NCBI RefSeq assembly: GCF_011022235.1
Contig: NZ_JAAIYP010000037.1
Coordinates: 1-64,000 of the forward strand
Reading direction: 5' to 3'
DNA from: Magnetospirillum aberrantis SpK
Lineage (GTDB): Bacteria > Pseudomonadota > Alphaproteobacteria > Rhodospirillales > Magnetospirillaceae
Length of the DNA stretch: 64,000 nt
Made by a program: the position numbers and the translations under genes. The notes under the pieces were generated by a model that was not told where the DNA came from, did not search any database, and saw only the letters and a list, made by a program, of their open reading frames with translations. Positions 1 through 8,075 of this stretch are shown in pieces. Within the stretch, counting starts at the first letter, position 1. Each line of letters begins with the position of its first letter.

Positions 1-873
1 ACGGTCGGCGACACCTTCCAGGATGACCCAGGTGGGGTCCTTAAGCGTTTCGGGGCGGCTCACCTCGAGCGGTTTCCATTCCGGGTCCTTGGCGGTCTTG
101 GGGGCCACTTCGTCGGTGATGGGGATCGGGGGCGGGGCGTCGGAACCGGCTTGCCGCCGCGGCGCTTCACCCGGCAGCAGATGGCGGCGGACACCACCCT
201 TGTCGGCGGTGTTGGCGCCGGGCCGCATCCAGGCGCGGGGTTGCTGGCCGCCGGTGACCTGGGCGGCGATGATCGAACGCATCTCGCCGACGGCGTTGTC
301 GATGGCCGCCAGGTTGAACGATCCGTCCGGGTTCAGGCCATCTTCGAGCGACACCTCGGCCGCCAGCGCCAGCGGGATGTCGCCGCCGACGAACTGGTCG
401 CCGACCAGTCGCGTTCCCAGTTCCTGGGCGATGATCAGGGCACGCCGGCGGCCTTCGGAATTGTCGCAGGTGCGGAAGATCAGGACGAAGCAATCCGCGC
501 CCTGGCGGCAGAAGATGTTGCCGGCGCCGATATGGGCGTTGATGACGCCTTCGGCGATCATCAGCACCTTTTCCGCCAGCTTCGGCCATTTGTCGCCCAC
601 CGCCTCGTGGAACTCCACCAGCGAGACGACATGCAGCTTGACCTGGAAGGCGCCGTCCTCCTGTCTCGCCAATTGTTCGGCGAACAGACGGAAATTGTCG
701 TCGGTCATGCGGGCCGGCGCCTTGTCGGCTTCGGCCAGCGCCGCCTCCATCAACTCGTGGACCTCGTTCTCGTCCCATTCGTCCTGGTTGCGCCTCACCA
801 CCTTGCGCGCCGCCTTGGCCAACGGCGCGGCGATGCGGGACAGCAGGCCGGAACGGGAGGGACGCTTGGCCAT
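1..873 (-). CDS. GGDEF-like protein with degenerate active site (3' end cut by window)
   Basis: The frame is open from an ATG at 873 to the window edge, giving 291 codons without a stop, so the C-terminus is missing. The N-terminus is basic (MAKRPSRSGLLSRIAAPL). Around residues 110-150 the run CRQGADCFVLIF, followed by a helix ending AQELGTRL, looks like the RxGGDEFxxxL segment of a diguanylate cyclase, but GGDEF reads GADCF, so cyclase activity is unlikely. The rest after about residue 210 is proline-rich and probably disordered. ATG 873 lies 2 nt after the stop of the upstream carbonic-anhydrase-like gene, so the two are probably cotranscribed. The GGDEF relation is inferred from motif shape only; I do not recognise the protein as a named family. 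Confidence 0.7.
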   Translation of the reverse strand, partial: MAKRPSRSGLLSRIAAPLAKAARKVVRRNQDEWDENEVHELMEAALAEADKAPARMTDDNFRLFAEQLARQEDGAFQVKLHVVSLVEFHEAVGDKWPKLAEKVLMIAEGVINAHIGAGNIFCRQGADCFVLIFRTCDNSEGRRRALIIAQELGTRLVGDQFVGGDIPLALAAEVSLEDGLNPDGSFNLAAIDNAVGEMRSIIAAQVTGGQQPRAWMRPGANTADKGGVRRHLLPGEAPRRQAGSDAPPPIPITDEVAPKTAKDPEWKPLEVSRPETLKDPTWVILEGVADR

Positions 874-875
874 GC

Positions 876-1400
876 TCAGCCGAGCTCTTCTTGGTACTGC
901 GCGGCCAACTTGACGTAATTCTCGGCCGAACGGGGGAAGAAGGCCACGTCCTCGGGCTTCAGTTCGCGCATCATCTTGGCCGGGTTGCCGGCCCACAATT
1001 CGCCGGACTTGACCCTTTTCCCCGGCGTCACCACCGCGCCGGCCGCCACCATGGCCCCCGATTCGATCACCGCACCGTCCAGGATGGTGGCGCCCATGCC
1101 GACGAAACAGCCGTCTTCCAGCGTGCAGGCGTGCAGGATGGCGCCATGGCCGATGGTGATGTCGTTGCCGATATAGGTGCCGAACTTGCCGGCGGTGACG
1201 TGGACGATGGTGCCGTCCTGGATGTTGGTGCGTTCGCCGATGCGGATTTCGTGCACGTCGCCGCGGATGACCACGTTGAACCAGACGTTGGTGCCGGTAC
1301 CGATCACCACGTCGCCGATGATCGTGGCGTTGGGGGCGACGAAGCAGTCGGCGGCGATGGTCGGAAGCGTGCCCCGATAGGGCAGGATCAGGCCAGGCAT
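876..1400 (-). CDS. Gamma-carbonic-anhydrase-like hexapeptide-repeat protein
   Basis: The 174-residue protein is a left-handed beta-helix built of hexapeptide repeats (IIGDVVIG, IRIGERTNI, TIGHGAILH, VGMGATILDGAVI). The three histidines expected to bind zinc or iron in the gamma-CA/YrdA family are visible at about H67, H85 and H90. The length matches the family. Members may hydrate CO2 or act as acyltransferase-like scaffolds; the substrate cannot be told from sequence. It starts 10 nt after the argC stop and is followed after 2 nt by the next gene, so it sits inside an argC operon. Confidence 0.85.
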   Translation of the reverse strand: MPGLILPYRGTLPTIAADCFVAPNATIIGDVVIGTGTNVWFNVVIRGDVHEIRIGERTNIQDGTIVHVTAGKFGTYIGNDITIGHGAILHACTLEDGCFVGMGATILDGAVIESGAMVAAGAVVTPGKRVKSGELWAGNPAKMMRELKPEDVAFFPRSAENYVKLAAQYQEELG

Positions 1401-1410
1401 GGGAACTCCT

Positions 1411-2451
1411 TTACGGGAACAGCGGCTGCTGCGCCAGGTTGGTGGTCTCGGGCAGGCCGAACATCAGGTTCATGTTCTGAAGCGCCTGGCCCGACGCGCC
1501 CTTGACCAGATTGTCGATCACCGAAGTGACGATGACCCGGCCGGGCTGACGGTCGTCGAACACGTTCATCAGGCAGAAATTCGAACCGCGCACATGCCGG
1601 GTGGCCGGCACCGCGCCCTCGGGCAGCACGCCGACGAAAGGCTCGGCCGCGTAGACGCGGCTCAGCTCGGCCCGCAAGTCGGCGGCCGTGGCGCCCTTGG
1701 CGGTGCGGACATAGATGGTGGACAGCATGCCCCGGCTCATGGGCATCAAATGCGGCGTGAACGACACCAGCACGTCTTGGCCGGCGGCCAGCCCCAGTTC
1801 CTGCTCGATCTCGGGGGCGTGGCGGTGGCTGGCGATGCCATAGGCGTGGATGCCTTCGGTCACCTCGCAATAGAGGTTGGCTTCCTTGGCTGAACGTCCG
1901 GCGCCCGAGGTGCCCGACTTGGCGTCGATGATGATGTCCTGGGCCTCGATCAACCCGGCCTTGAACAGCGGCACCAGCGGCAATTGCACCGAGGTCGGAT
2001 AGCAGCCGGGATTGGCCACCAGCCGGGCGGTGCGGATGGCGTCGCGCTTGATCTCGGTCAGGCCGTAGATGGCTTTTTTCTGAAGCTCGGGCGCCTTGTG
2101 CTCGTGGCCGTACCATTGGGCATAGGCGTCAAGCGAGGTCAGGCGGAAATCGGCCGACAGATCGACAACCGACACATGCTCGGGCAGGCCGGCGATGACC
2201 TCTTGCGTGGTGCCGTGCGGCAGACAGCAGAACACCGCGTCCACCTGACTGAAATCCACGTCGGCGATGGCCACCAGATCGGGAAGCTTGAGCATGCCCA
2301 GATGCGGGAACACCGAGGCCAGCGGCTGGCCGGCCTTGCGGTCGCCGGTCAGCACGGTGACGCGGAACTCGGGATGACCCGCCAGCATGCGCACCAGTTC
2401 GGCGCCGGTATAGCCGCTGGCTCCCAGGATGGCGACACGCACCTCGGACAT
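1411..2451 (-). CDS. argC: N-acetyl-gamma-glutamyl-phosphate reductase
   Basis: ArgC carries out the NADPH-dependent reduction of N-acetylglutamyl phosphate in arginine biosynthesis. The 346-residue protein has the N-terminal dinucleotide motif GASGYTGAE (about residues 10-18) and the catalytic cysteine in VANPGCYPTS (C150), followed by SGAGR and the GIHAYGI/HRHAPEI region. It is the type 1 full-length form. ATG 2451 is chosen because GGAGG lies 6-7 nt upstream; a GTG directly before it at 2454 is in frame but badly spaced. It leads a likely operon with the gamma-CA and GGDEF-like genes. Confidence 0.95.
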   Translation of the reverse strand: MSEVRVAILGASGYTGAELVRMLAGHPEFRVTVLTGDRKAGQPLASVFPHLGMLKLPDLVAIADVDFSQVDAVFCCLPHGTTQEVIAGLPEHVSVVDLSADFRLTSLDAYAQWYGHEHKAPELQKKAIYGLTEIKRDAIRTARLVANPGCYPTSVQLPLVPLFKAGLIEAQDIIIDAKSGTSGAGRSAKEANLYCEVTEGIHAYGIASHRHAPEIEQELGLAAGQDVLVSFTPHLMPMSRGMLSTIYVRTAKGATAADLRAELSRVYAAEPFVGVLPEGAVPATRHVRGSNFCLMNVFDDRQPGRVIVTSVIDNLVKGASGQALQNMNLMFGLPETTNLAQQPLFP

Positions 2452-2531
2452 CACGAACCTCCGCTTTCACTGCGAACAAACAGGAAGCGGACGATAGCAG
2501 GGGTGCAGTGCGAAGAAAACCCTCGCTTCGG

Positions 2532-2831
2532 TTACTCGGTACCCGGATGCGGTTCGGCGCTTTGCGGCTGCGGTTCCTGCCACTGCGGAAGGGTCTGGGT
2601 CTGGCCGCGTACCGCGTATGGAATGTTGCCGTTGGCGTCGGCCGGCGGACTGGCCACCGTGCTGCCGCTGTGGGGGGCGTAGGTGTCGGTGAACGGCAGC
2701 GGCGCATAGGTCGGCTGTGGCGGGCTGGGTTGCGGCCAGCCGGGATGTTCGCCCGGCGCCGGCGCCAGACGTTCGTCGGCGCAGGCGGCCAAGGCCAGGG
2801 GCAGGGCGAGAAGCAGCAGGGTCTTGTTCAT
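2532..2831 (-). CDS. Small proline-rich lipoprotein
   Basis: A 99-residue protein starting MNKTLLLLALPLALAACADE, with a clear lipobox (LAAC) for lipidation and outer- or inner-membrane anchoring. The mature part is short, rich in Pro, Gln and Thr, and probably unstructured. ATG 2831 is 8 nt past the stop of the upstream gene and has GAGG about 7 nt upstream; an in-frame upstream start at 2849 would overlap that gene and spoil the signal peptide. It is the last gene of the COG3014/YcfL/LpoB-type operon. No family is recognised. Confidence 0.75.
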   Translation of the reverse strand: MNKTLLLLALPLALAACADERLAPAPGEHPGWPQPSPPQPTYAPLPFTDTYAPHSGSTVASPPADANGNIPYAVRGQTQTLPQWQEPQPQSAEPHPGTE

Positions 2832-2839
2832 GGTATGCC

Positions 2840-3766
2840 TCATTTCCACTGGCGCATCAGGCCGTCCATGGTGTTGTAGGCGAGGTTGCGGGCGATCTTG
2901 GACAGTTTCGGCGGCTTGCGCTTGCGTTCGAAGCCGGTGGCGGTGGCGCGGTACTTGTCCTCGCCCTTGGGGCCGAAATTCTCGTCGTCGTCATCCTCGT
3001 CGGGAACGGAAAAGCCGTTGGGGCCGACGGTGGTTTCCTTTTCCGGGTTCCACTCGCGCAGGTTCTTCGAGTTGACCATGGCGACGATGGCCCCGGTCTT
3101 CACGTCCAGGATGCGGGTGCGCAGTTCGTAGCCGGTGCTGGATTTCCAGTTGGGCGACACCAGCACCTCAAGCACGTAATCTGCCTTGCCCTGAAGGCCG
3201 CGCACCTCGACGGTTTTTTCCGAGGCGCTGGCGTTGTCGGCTGCGGTGAAGCGCATCATGGCGCCGCGGTCCACCACCGTGGCCCCGGCTTCCAGGAAGG
3301 GCGCCAGGAACGCTTCCTGGAATTCCCATTCGAAGCTTTCGTTGAGCGTGCCACGCCGTGTGTCGTGGGTCCGGCGCTGGATCTCCAGGGTGTTCTGGCT
3401 GTTGGACGACTGGTTCAGGGTGAAGTCGCCGGACATGGTGGAATTGTCCTGGCTGGAATTGACCACGCGGGTTTCCGAATACCAGTCGGACAACGCCTCG
3501 GACAATTGCTGGTTCCAGTAAAGCGCCAGCCGGGGCTTGCCGTTGCGGGCGTAGGAATCGGCGAAGCCGGCGACGGTGGAACCGCGTTCGCCGAACGCGC
3601 CGCCCGAAGGGGTGGCGCGGGACGGTTTGGCCATGACCTGACCGTCGCGTTCCGGCGGCCCCACCGGGGCCGGCGGTTCGTAGGGCGGCACGCCTTGCGC
3701 CGCGACGGCTGCGGGAAGCAAGGTTCCGGCGGTGGCCGCCGCCAGCACGAGACGGCGCAAGGACAT
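2840..3766 (-). CDS. Exported protein of the LpoB/YcfL/COG3014 operon
   Basis: A 308-residue protein with a signal peptide (MSLRRLVLAAATAGTLLPAAVAAQG). No lipobox is seen. A central region (about 75-250) has alternating strands and looks globular, with the phrases GAIVAMVNSKNLREW and LEVLVSPNWKSSTGYELRTRI. These resemble the periplasmic fold of outer-membrane lipoprotein partners, where a conserved block follows a 'ILDVKTGAIVA' strand. An acidic stretch (DEDDDDENFG) is followed by a basic tail. Its ATG overlaps the TGA of the YcfL-like gene by one base, showing translational coupling. I do not recognise a named family; the role is inferred from context as cell-envelope assembly. Confidence 0.75.
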   Translation of the reverse strand: MSLRRLVLAAATAGTLLPAAVAAQGVPPYEPPAPVGPPERDGQVMAKPSRATPSGGAFGERGSTVAGFADSYARNGKPRLALYWNQQLSEALSDWYSETRVVNSSQDNSTMSGDFTLNQSSNSQNTLEIQRRTHDTRRGTLNESFEWEFQEAFLAPFLEAGATVVDRGAMMRFTAADNASASEKTVEVRGLQGKADYVLEVLVSPNWKSSTGYELRTRILDVKTGAIVAMVNSKNLREWNPEKETTVGPNGFSVPDEDDDDENFGPKGEDKYRATATGFERKRKPPKLSKIARNLAYNTMDGLMRQWK

Positions 3767-4245
3767 CAGCGGGTCTCCTTCAACTCGACCATGTAGTATT
3801 GCACGGTTCGCGTGCCGATCGAGTTCTCGGAGTAAGTATTGAACGTGCGTGGGGCGAGATTAAGGCGCTTCCACGCGCTGACCTGTTCGGACGGAGCCTG
3901 GGCCTGGTCATAGAACTGGGTGCGGGCCTCGACGTTCAGCGGATAGTCGGTGCAGTTGACGATCTGGCTGACCACCTTGACCGTGCCGGTGGGGGTGCGC
4001 TGGGCGACGACGTTGCGCACGAACAGCTTGTTCATGACGGTGTAGTCGGTGATCGACACCGAGTTGAGCGGCATTTCCAGCAACGGCGACGGCTCGTTCG
4101 GAGCGGCGGCCGGCAGGGCCACCAACTGGCGCTGGGCGGCGATGCCGGCCATGTTGCAGATGGGGGCCGGTTCCTGTACCTGGGTGCAGCCGCCCAGCGC
4201 GGCGATGCCGGCCAGTCCGGCCATGGCGGCAAACACTTTGTTCAT
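3766..4245 (-). CDS. YcfL-like lipoprotein (DUF1425 type)
   Basis: A 159-residue lipoprotein with lipobox ALGGC (C20). The C-terminal half has the YcfL-like pattern: a strand ending VMNKLFVRNVVAQRTPTGTVKVVSQIVNCTDYPLNVEARTQFYD, continued by a W-K-R-LNL segment and a final strand. In gammaproteobacteria ycfL sits directly before lpoB and COG3014 genes, and here it lies between a COG3014-like gene (23 nt upstream) and a further exported protein, so the neighbourhood supports the call. The molecular role of YcfL is unknown. Confidence 0.75.
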   Translation of the reverse strand: MNKVFAAMAGLAGIAALGGCTQVQEPAPICNMAGIAAQRQLVALPAAAPNEPSPLLEMPLNSVSITDYTVMNKLFVRNVVAQRTPTGTVKVVSQIVNCTDYPLNVEARTQFYDQAQAPSEQVSAWKRLNLAPRTFNTYSENSIGTRTVQYYMVELKETR

Positions 4246-4268
4246 GGCGTGTCCCCTTCGTTCGGGTG

Positions 4269-5723
4269 TCAGGATTGCGGTTCGGAATCGGATGTGGGTT
4301 CGCTTTTGACCGCCGGGGCGTATTCGGTCGGCTTGTCGCCCGGCAGAACGCCGCCGGTGGCCGATGGCGGCGGCGGCAGTTCCACCGGTTCGACCATGGT
4401 TTCCTTGGGCGCGCTGTTGGGGGCGCGTGGATTGGCCGGCAGAGCCGAATCACCGCGCACCCAGGCGACGCCGCAGGGGCCGGCATGGGTGACGGCCGCC
4501 TCGCGGGTGCGCAGCAACGTGCCGTCACTGGCCAGGAAATCCACCGACAAGGCGGAAACCGTCGGCGGCAGGGTCAGTGTGGCGGCGTGGACGCGGTCGG
4601 GCAAATTGTCCCAATAGCGGGTGTCGGCCTCGGCCTCGGTGGCGGCGGCGACGCCCTTGGCCATCAACCCGACCAGCAGCAAGGCGCCGGCGGCGACGGC
4701 GGCGTCGCGCTGACGTTCCGAATTCTGCCGCTCCGAAGCGACCATGGCCGCCGCCGCCGCGCCGACCAGGGCGGCGTCGCCGATGGTGTCGGTGATGCTT
4801 TGGAACTGTGCCTTGCCGTCCAGGATGGCGTCGAACTGACGCCCGCCACGGGTCGAAGCCTGGAAGAAGACGTCGTCCAACTGGCCCAGGGCCAGCGATT
4901 TTTGGGTCGAGGGGGAGGCCGGCGCCTTGCCGCCCTTCTTGGCCGGGGCCAGCGGCGAGGGGACGCTGACCCGCGCCGTCTCGCTGGCGCTGACCCGGCG
5001 GACTTTCAGGTATTTTGGAACGCTGCCGCCTTTCGCCGCCTCGGCGAATTTGACGGGCGCGCTGCCGGTCTCGGCCAGCACCAGGACGTTGTCGCTTTCG
5101 GCCGGCAACGGGAAGTCGGCGTTGATCGCCTTGAACTCCTTGAAGTCGTCGGCGGTGGTGACGGCGTTGCCGCGGCAATGCGAGGCCCAGCCCTGAAGGA
5201 ACTGCAACAGCCCGAAATCGGCGCGGTTCTGGTCTTCCTCGGCAAAGGAATCCTGAAGGAAGCCACCCTTGAAACTGGCGCGGGCGTTGTCGTAATCCCC
5301 GGCGCGCAGGTACAGAAGGCCGCGATAGTAATAGGCCATGGCCCGTTCATAGGGCTCGCCCTTGAAATCCTTGACCGCTTCCTTGACGAACAGCGAGCGC
5401 GCCTGGGCGGCGTCGGGATTGTCGACGTAGACGGTCTCGATGTTGGCCAGCGCGTCGTCGAACAATTGCTCGGCCAGGGCGGTTTCGCCCATGTCCATGC
5501 TCGCCAGGCCCAGGCGCATGTCGTTGAGCACCTGGTTGCGCTTGCCCTGGTTCAGGGCGACCATGAAATGGCGTTTGAGGGGCTTTGGCTTGTCTTCGAG
5601 ATAGGCATAGGCCACCTCGGGCTTGATCTTGGCCTCCTGTTCGCGGGTGGTCTGGCACGCGCCAAGCAGCGTGGCCAGCGCGGTCGCACCGGCCACGGGT
5701 GCCAGCCGAAGGCGGCGGGACAT
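4269..5723 (-). CDS. COG3014-like TPR lipoprotein
   Basis: A 484-residue lipoprotein. The lipobox LLGAC places the lipidated cysteine at about residue 23. Residues 40-200 form helical, TPR-like repeats (ALAEQLFDDALANIETVY, YYYRGLLYLRAGDYDNARASF), as in COG3014 proteins. An Ala/Gly/Val-rich hydrophobic stretch follows near residues 320-370 (ALVGAAAAAMVAS, AVAAGALLLVGLMAKGV), and the tail is a beta-rich region. ATG 5723 is chosen because it gives a proper lipoprotein signal; an upstream in-frame start at 5813 would bury it. It starts 13 nt after the LpoB-like stop. Confidence 0.8.
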   Translation of the reverse strand: MSRRLRLAPVAGATALATLLGACQTTREQEAKIKPEVAYAYLEDKPKPLKRHFMVALNQGKRNQVLNDMRLGLASMDMGETALAEQLFDDALANIETVYVDNPDAAQARSLFVKEAVKDFKGEPYERAMAYYYRGLLYLRAGDYDNARASFKGGFLQDSFAEEDQNRADFGLLQFLQGWASHCRGNAVTTADDFKEFKAINADFPLPAESDNVLVLAETGSAPVKFAEAAKGGSVPKYLKVRRVSASETARVSVPSPLAPAKKGGKAPASPSTQKSLALGQLDDVFFQASTRGGRQFDAILDGKAQFQSITDTIGDAALVGAAAAAMVASERQNSERQRDAAVAAGALLLVGLMAKGVAAATEAEADTRYWDNLPDRVHAATLTLPPTVSALSVDFLASDGTLLRTREAAVTHAGPCGVAWVRGDSALPANPRAPNSAPKETMVEPVELPPPPSATGGVLPGDKPTEYAPAVKSEPTSDSEPQS

Positions 5724-5736
5724 GATTGGGCGCGCC

Positions 5737-6357
5737 TTAGCGGTAGATGACGTCGTCGGTGGCGGCCTTGGCGAAATCGTAGATGCCGCTCCACACGATC
5801 TCGCCGCTTTCAAGGTCGGCCATTTCGAACACGATCTGGGTATAGCGCTGGGTCATGCCGCTTTTGGAATCGCGCGAATCAAGCGAGGTGATGCGCCCGC
5901 CCAGCCGATAATCGCCGCCCTTCTGCGCGGCGGCGGCGGGGTTCTTGCCCTGGTCGATCACGCCCTGGCGCTTCAGCTTGCGTTCCGCGTCGACCATGTT
6001 GGCGTAGTGACGGCCGACGAACTGCATGCGGCCCTGGGCTGCGCGCTGAAGGCCGACGCGCAAGCGGTCGGTGATGGTGTTGCGGTTGAGCCGCGACGAG
6101 CTTTCGTTGACGAAGTATTCGGCGTCGATGATGACGTTGGGCGGCGTCGCGGCGTTGCCCAGGCGCGGTTCGGCCAGCATGTCGCGCATCATCTGGTCGG
6201 TCATGCTGATGATGTCCTGACTTTCGATGCCGACCCCCTTGACCGGCCCCAACGTGCTGGGATCGACATAGGTGGTGGGGGTGCCGGCGGTGTTCTGGAC
6301 GGTTTGGCACGCGCTCAGAAGCAACGCGGCGGCGGCCACGAAAGTCAGTCGACGCAT
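5737..6357 (-). CDS. LpoB family penicillin-binding protein activator
   Basis: A 206-residue lipoprotein with lipobox LLSAC. The body matches the LpoB architecture: VKGVGIESQDIISMTDQMMRDML, a strand NVIIDAEYFVNESSSRLN, then DRLRVGLQRAAQGRMQFVGR, and the closing QIVFEMADLESGEIVWSGIYDFAK. LpoB in E. coli reaches through the peptidoglycan and activates PBP1b. The E. coli protein has a long disordered linker after the lipobox; here only about 15 residues separate the lipid from the domain, so reach must be short. It is the first gene of the five-gene envelope operon. Confidence 0.85.
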   Translation of the reverse strand: MRRLTFVAAAALLLSACQTVQNTAGTPTTYVDPSTLGPVKGVGIESQDIISMTDQMMRDMLAEPRLGNAATPPNVIIDAEYFVNESSSRLNRNTITDRLRVGLQRAAQGRMQFVGRHYANMVDAERKLKRQGVIDQGKNPAAAAQKGGDYRLGGRITSLDSRDSKSGMTQRYTQIVFEMADLESGEIVWSGIYDFAKAATDDVIYR

Positions 6358-6476
6358 GATCCGGGCATCTCCCTCAGGCTGGTCGGACAAGGTCGCGTCA
6401 TGCGACCCGAAGACCATAATGCAACTGGCGGCGGTTGCAATGGGGGTTTTTCGTCCCTGGCGCGTCGCGCGTGGCG

Positions 6477-6932
6477 TTACTTGTAACGGCCCGATCCACA
6501 GATGTACTTGCCGTGCACCAGCACGGAATAGACGTCCTTCATTTCGATCTTCTTGGTGATCGAGTTGGGCCATTTGTATTCCACCCAGCCCTTGCCGTCC
6601 CTCAGCACCTTTTCGAAGATCAGGCGGTTGACGTAGCGCCCGTCGGGGTCCTTGATTTCGAGTACGCCACCCTTGCCGACCATGTTCGGGTTGCCGCCGT
6701 GGGCGACGTTGATGCCCGCCAGATTGTGGCAGAAAGGATAGAGTTCCCCCTGAACCCACGGCCCCTTGATTTCGCTGAAATCGGCGAAAGCCTGTTCCTC
6801 GCCGACCGCTTCGATATGGGCCAGCATCTTGTCGACGAAAGCCACCACCTCTTCCTGGGTGACGGTGGCGGCCTGGGCTGGGGTGACGGCCAATCCGGCG
6901 GCGATCATGATTGCGATGGCAACGCGCTTCAT
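6477..6932 (-). CDS. Periplasmic single Cache-domain protein
   Basis: A 151-residue protein with a signal peptide cleaved near AQA-ATV. The mature part looks like a stand-alone sCache_2 sensor domain: an N-terminal long helix (EEVVAFVDKMLAHIEAVGEEQAFADF), followed by the strands LYPFCHNLAGINVAHGGNP and GKGGVLEIKDPDGRYV, and a last strand YKWPNSITKKIEMKDVYS. There is no transmembrane output domain, so it probably works as a soluble ligand-binding partner of a sensor. It lies 119 nt upstream of the lpoB-like operon on the same strand and is divergent from the PhnD-like/kinase pair. Confidence 0.8.
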   Translation of the reverse strand: MKRVAIAIMIAAGLAVTPAQAATVTQEEVVAFVDKMLAHIEAVGEEQAFADFSEIKGPWVQGELYPFCHNLAGINVAHGGNPNMVGKGGVLEIKDPDGRYVNRLIFEKVLRDGKGWVEYKWPNSITKKIEMKDVYSVLVHGKYICGSGRYK

Positions 6933-7154
6933 GATTCTATTCCTCCCTTTCGTCTTCTTGCGGACGTTCTCATCATTTCATTGGGATATTTTGCTGAAAA
7001 TTTTCTCGTAATGCCATCGGATTTCCACCTTGCCGCAAGTGCTTTCAAGACAAGGCACGCACAATGCGCAAGGGTGGCTGCTGATCTTTGATTGCTATAA
7101 GGGGTTGCACTCTGCTGCCGAAACGGGAAAAATCGTCCGTCAGGGAGACGCAGA

Positions 7155-8075
7155 ATGGCTCGTTTCGGGGGATTGATCCGCAAGCTGTTGGGGATTGTGG
7201 TTCTGGGGGTGCCGCTGTGGGGGTGCGACGACAACGGTGCTGCGGATTATCAGCCGGACTACACGATAAAGTCGTCTGTTCGTGAGAACAGCTACCGCTT
7301 CAGCTGTCCGTTTTCAACCCCTGAGACATTGTTCGCCACCTATCTGCCGTTGGTGGAATATGTGAACGCCCGCATGGGTGGTCCCAAACTGAAGCTTGAG
7401 GCGTCGCGGGATTACGAATCCTTCGAACAGAAGCTTTATTATCGCAATCTCGACTTTGCCTTGGCCAATCCTTACCAGACGGTGATGGCGGTGCCCAACG
7501 GCTATCGTATCTTCGCCAAGATGGCCGACGATTCCCAGTTTCGCGGCCTGGTTCTGGTCCGACGGGATTCCGGCGTCCAGTCGGTGGACAATCTGATCGG
7601 CAAGGCGGTCAGCTATCCGGCCAACAGCGCGCTGGCTTCGACCTTGCTGCCGCAGGCGTTCTTTCACGAGAACGGACTCGATATCAAGACCGACATCGAC
7701 AACCGCTATGTGGGGTCCGAGGAATCGGCCATCCTGAATGTTTTCCTGGGCAATGCCGTTGCCGGCACCACCTGGCCCCAGGCCTGGGCGCGGTTCCAGC
7801 GTGACGACCCGCTCAAGGCGGCGCAATTGAAGGTGCAATGGGAAACGAAAAGCCTGCCCAACAACGGCTGGGTCGCCCGTGACGACGTGCCGCCCGAGGT
7901 GGTGGCCAAGCTGACCGAGATCCTGGCCGGCATGCCCAATGACCCCGAAGGCCGCAAGGTGCTGGAACACATCATGGTTTCCGGTTTCGAGCCGGCCGAC
8001 GACGCGACCTTCGCGCCGGTCCAGGACTTCCTGAGGCATTTCAACGAAACGGTGCGGGAGGTGGCGCTGCCATGA
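7155..8075 (+). CDS. PhnD-like periplasmic binding lipoprotein (sensor partner)
   Basis: A 306-residue phosphate/phosphite/phosphonate-type binding protein. The N-terminus ends in LWGC, a lipobox (C24). The PhnD-like pattern is clear: STPETLFATYLPLVEYVNARMG, SYESFEQKLYYRNLDFALANPYQ-like helix, LVRRDSGVQSVDNLIGKAVSYPANSA and GWVARDDVPPEVVAKL near the C-terminus. The stop overlaps the ATG of the histidine kinase (ATGA), and no ABC permease or ATPase is nearby. It is therefore probably a ligand-sensing subunit of the kinase rather than a transport component. Ligand unknown. A GGGAG ribosome site precedes ATG 7155. Confidence 0.85.
   Translation: MARFGGLIRKLLGIVVLGVPLWGCDDNGAADYQPDYTIKSSVRENSYRFSCPFSTPETLFATYLPLVEYVNARMGGPKLKLEASRDYESFEQKLYYRNLDFALANPYQTVMAVPNGYRIFAKMADDSQFRGLVLVRRDSGVQSVDNLIGKAVSYPANSALASTLLPQAFFHENGLDIKTDIDNRYVGSEESAILNVFLGNAVAGTTWPQAWARFQRDDPLKAAQLKVQWETKSLPNNGWVARDDVPPEVVAKLTEILAGMPNDPEGRKVLEHIMVSGFEPADDATFAPVQDFLRHFNETVREVALP

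Noticed and set aside
4266-5750. 494-codon plus-strand frame opposite the COG3014-like gene
   Set aside because: The minus-strand protein has a lipobox and TPR-like helices in an operon; the plus-strand frame has no recognisable feature.
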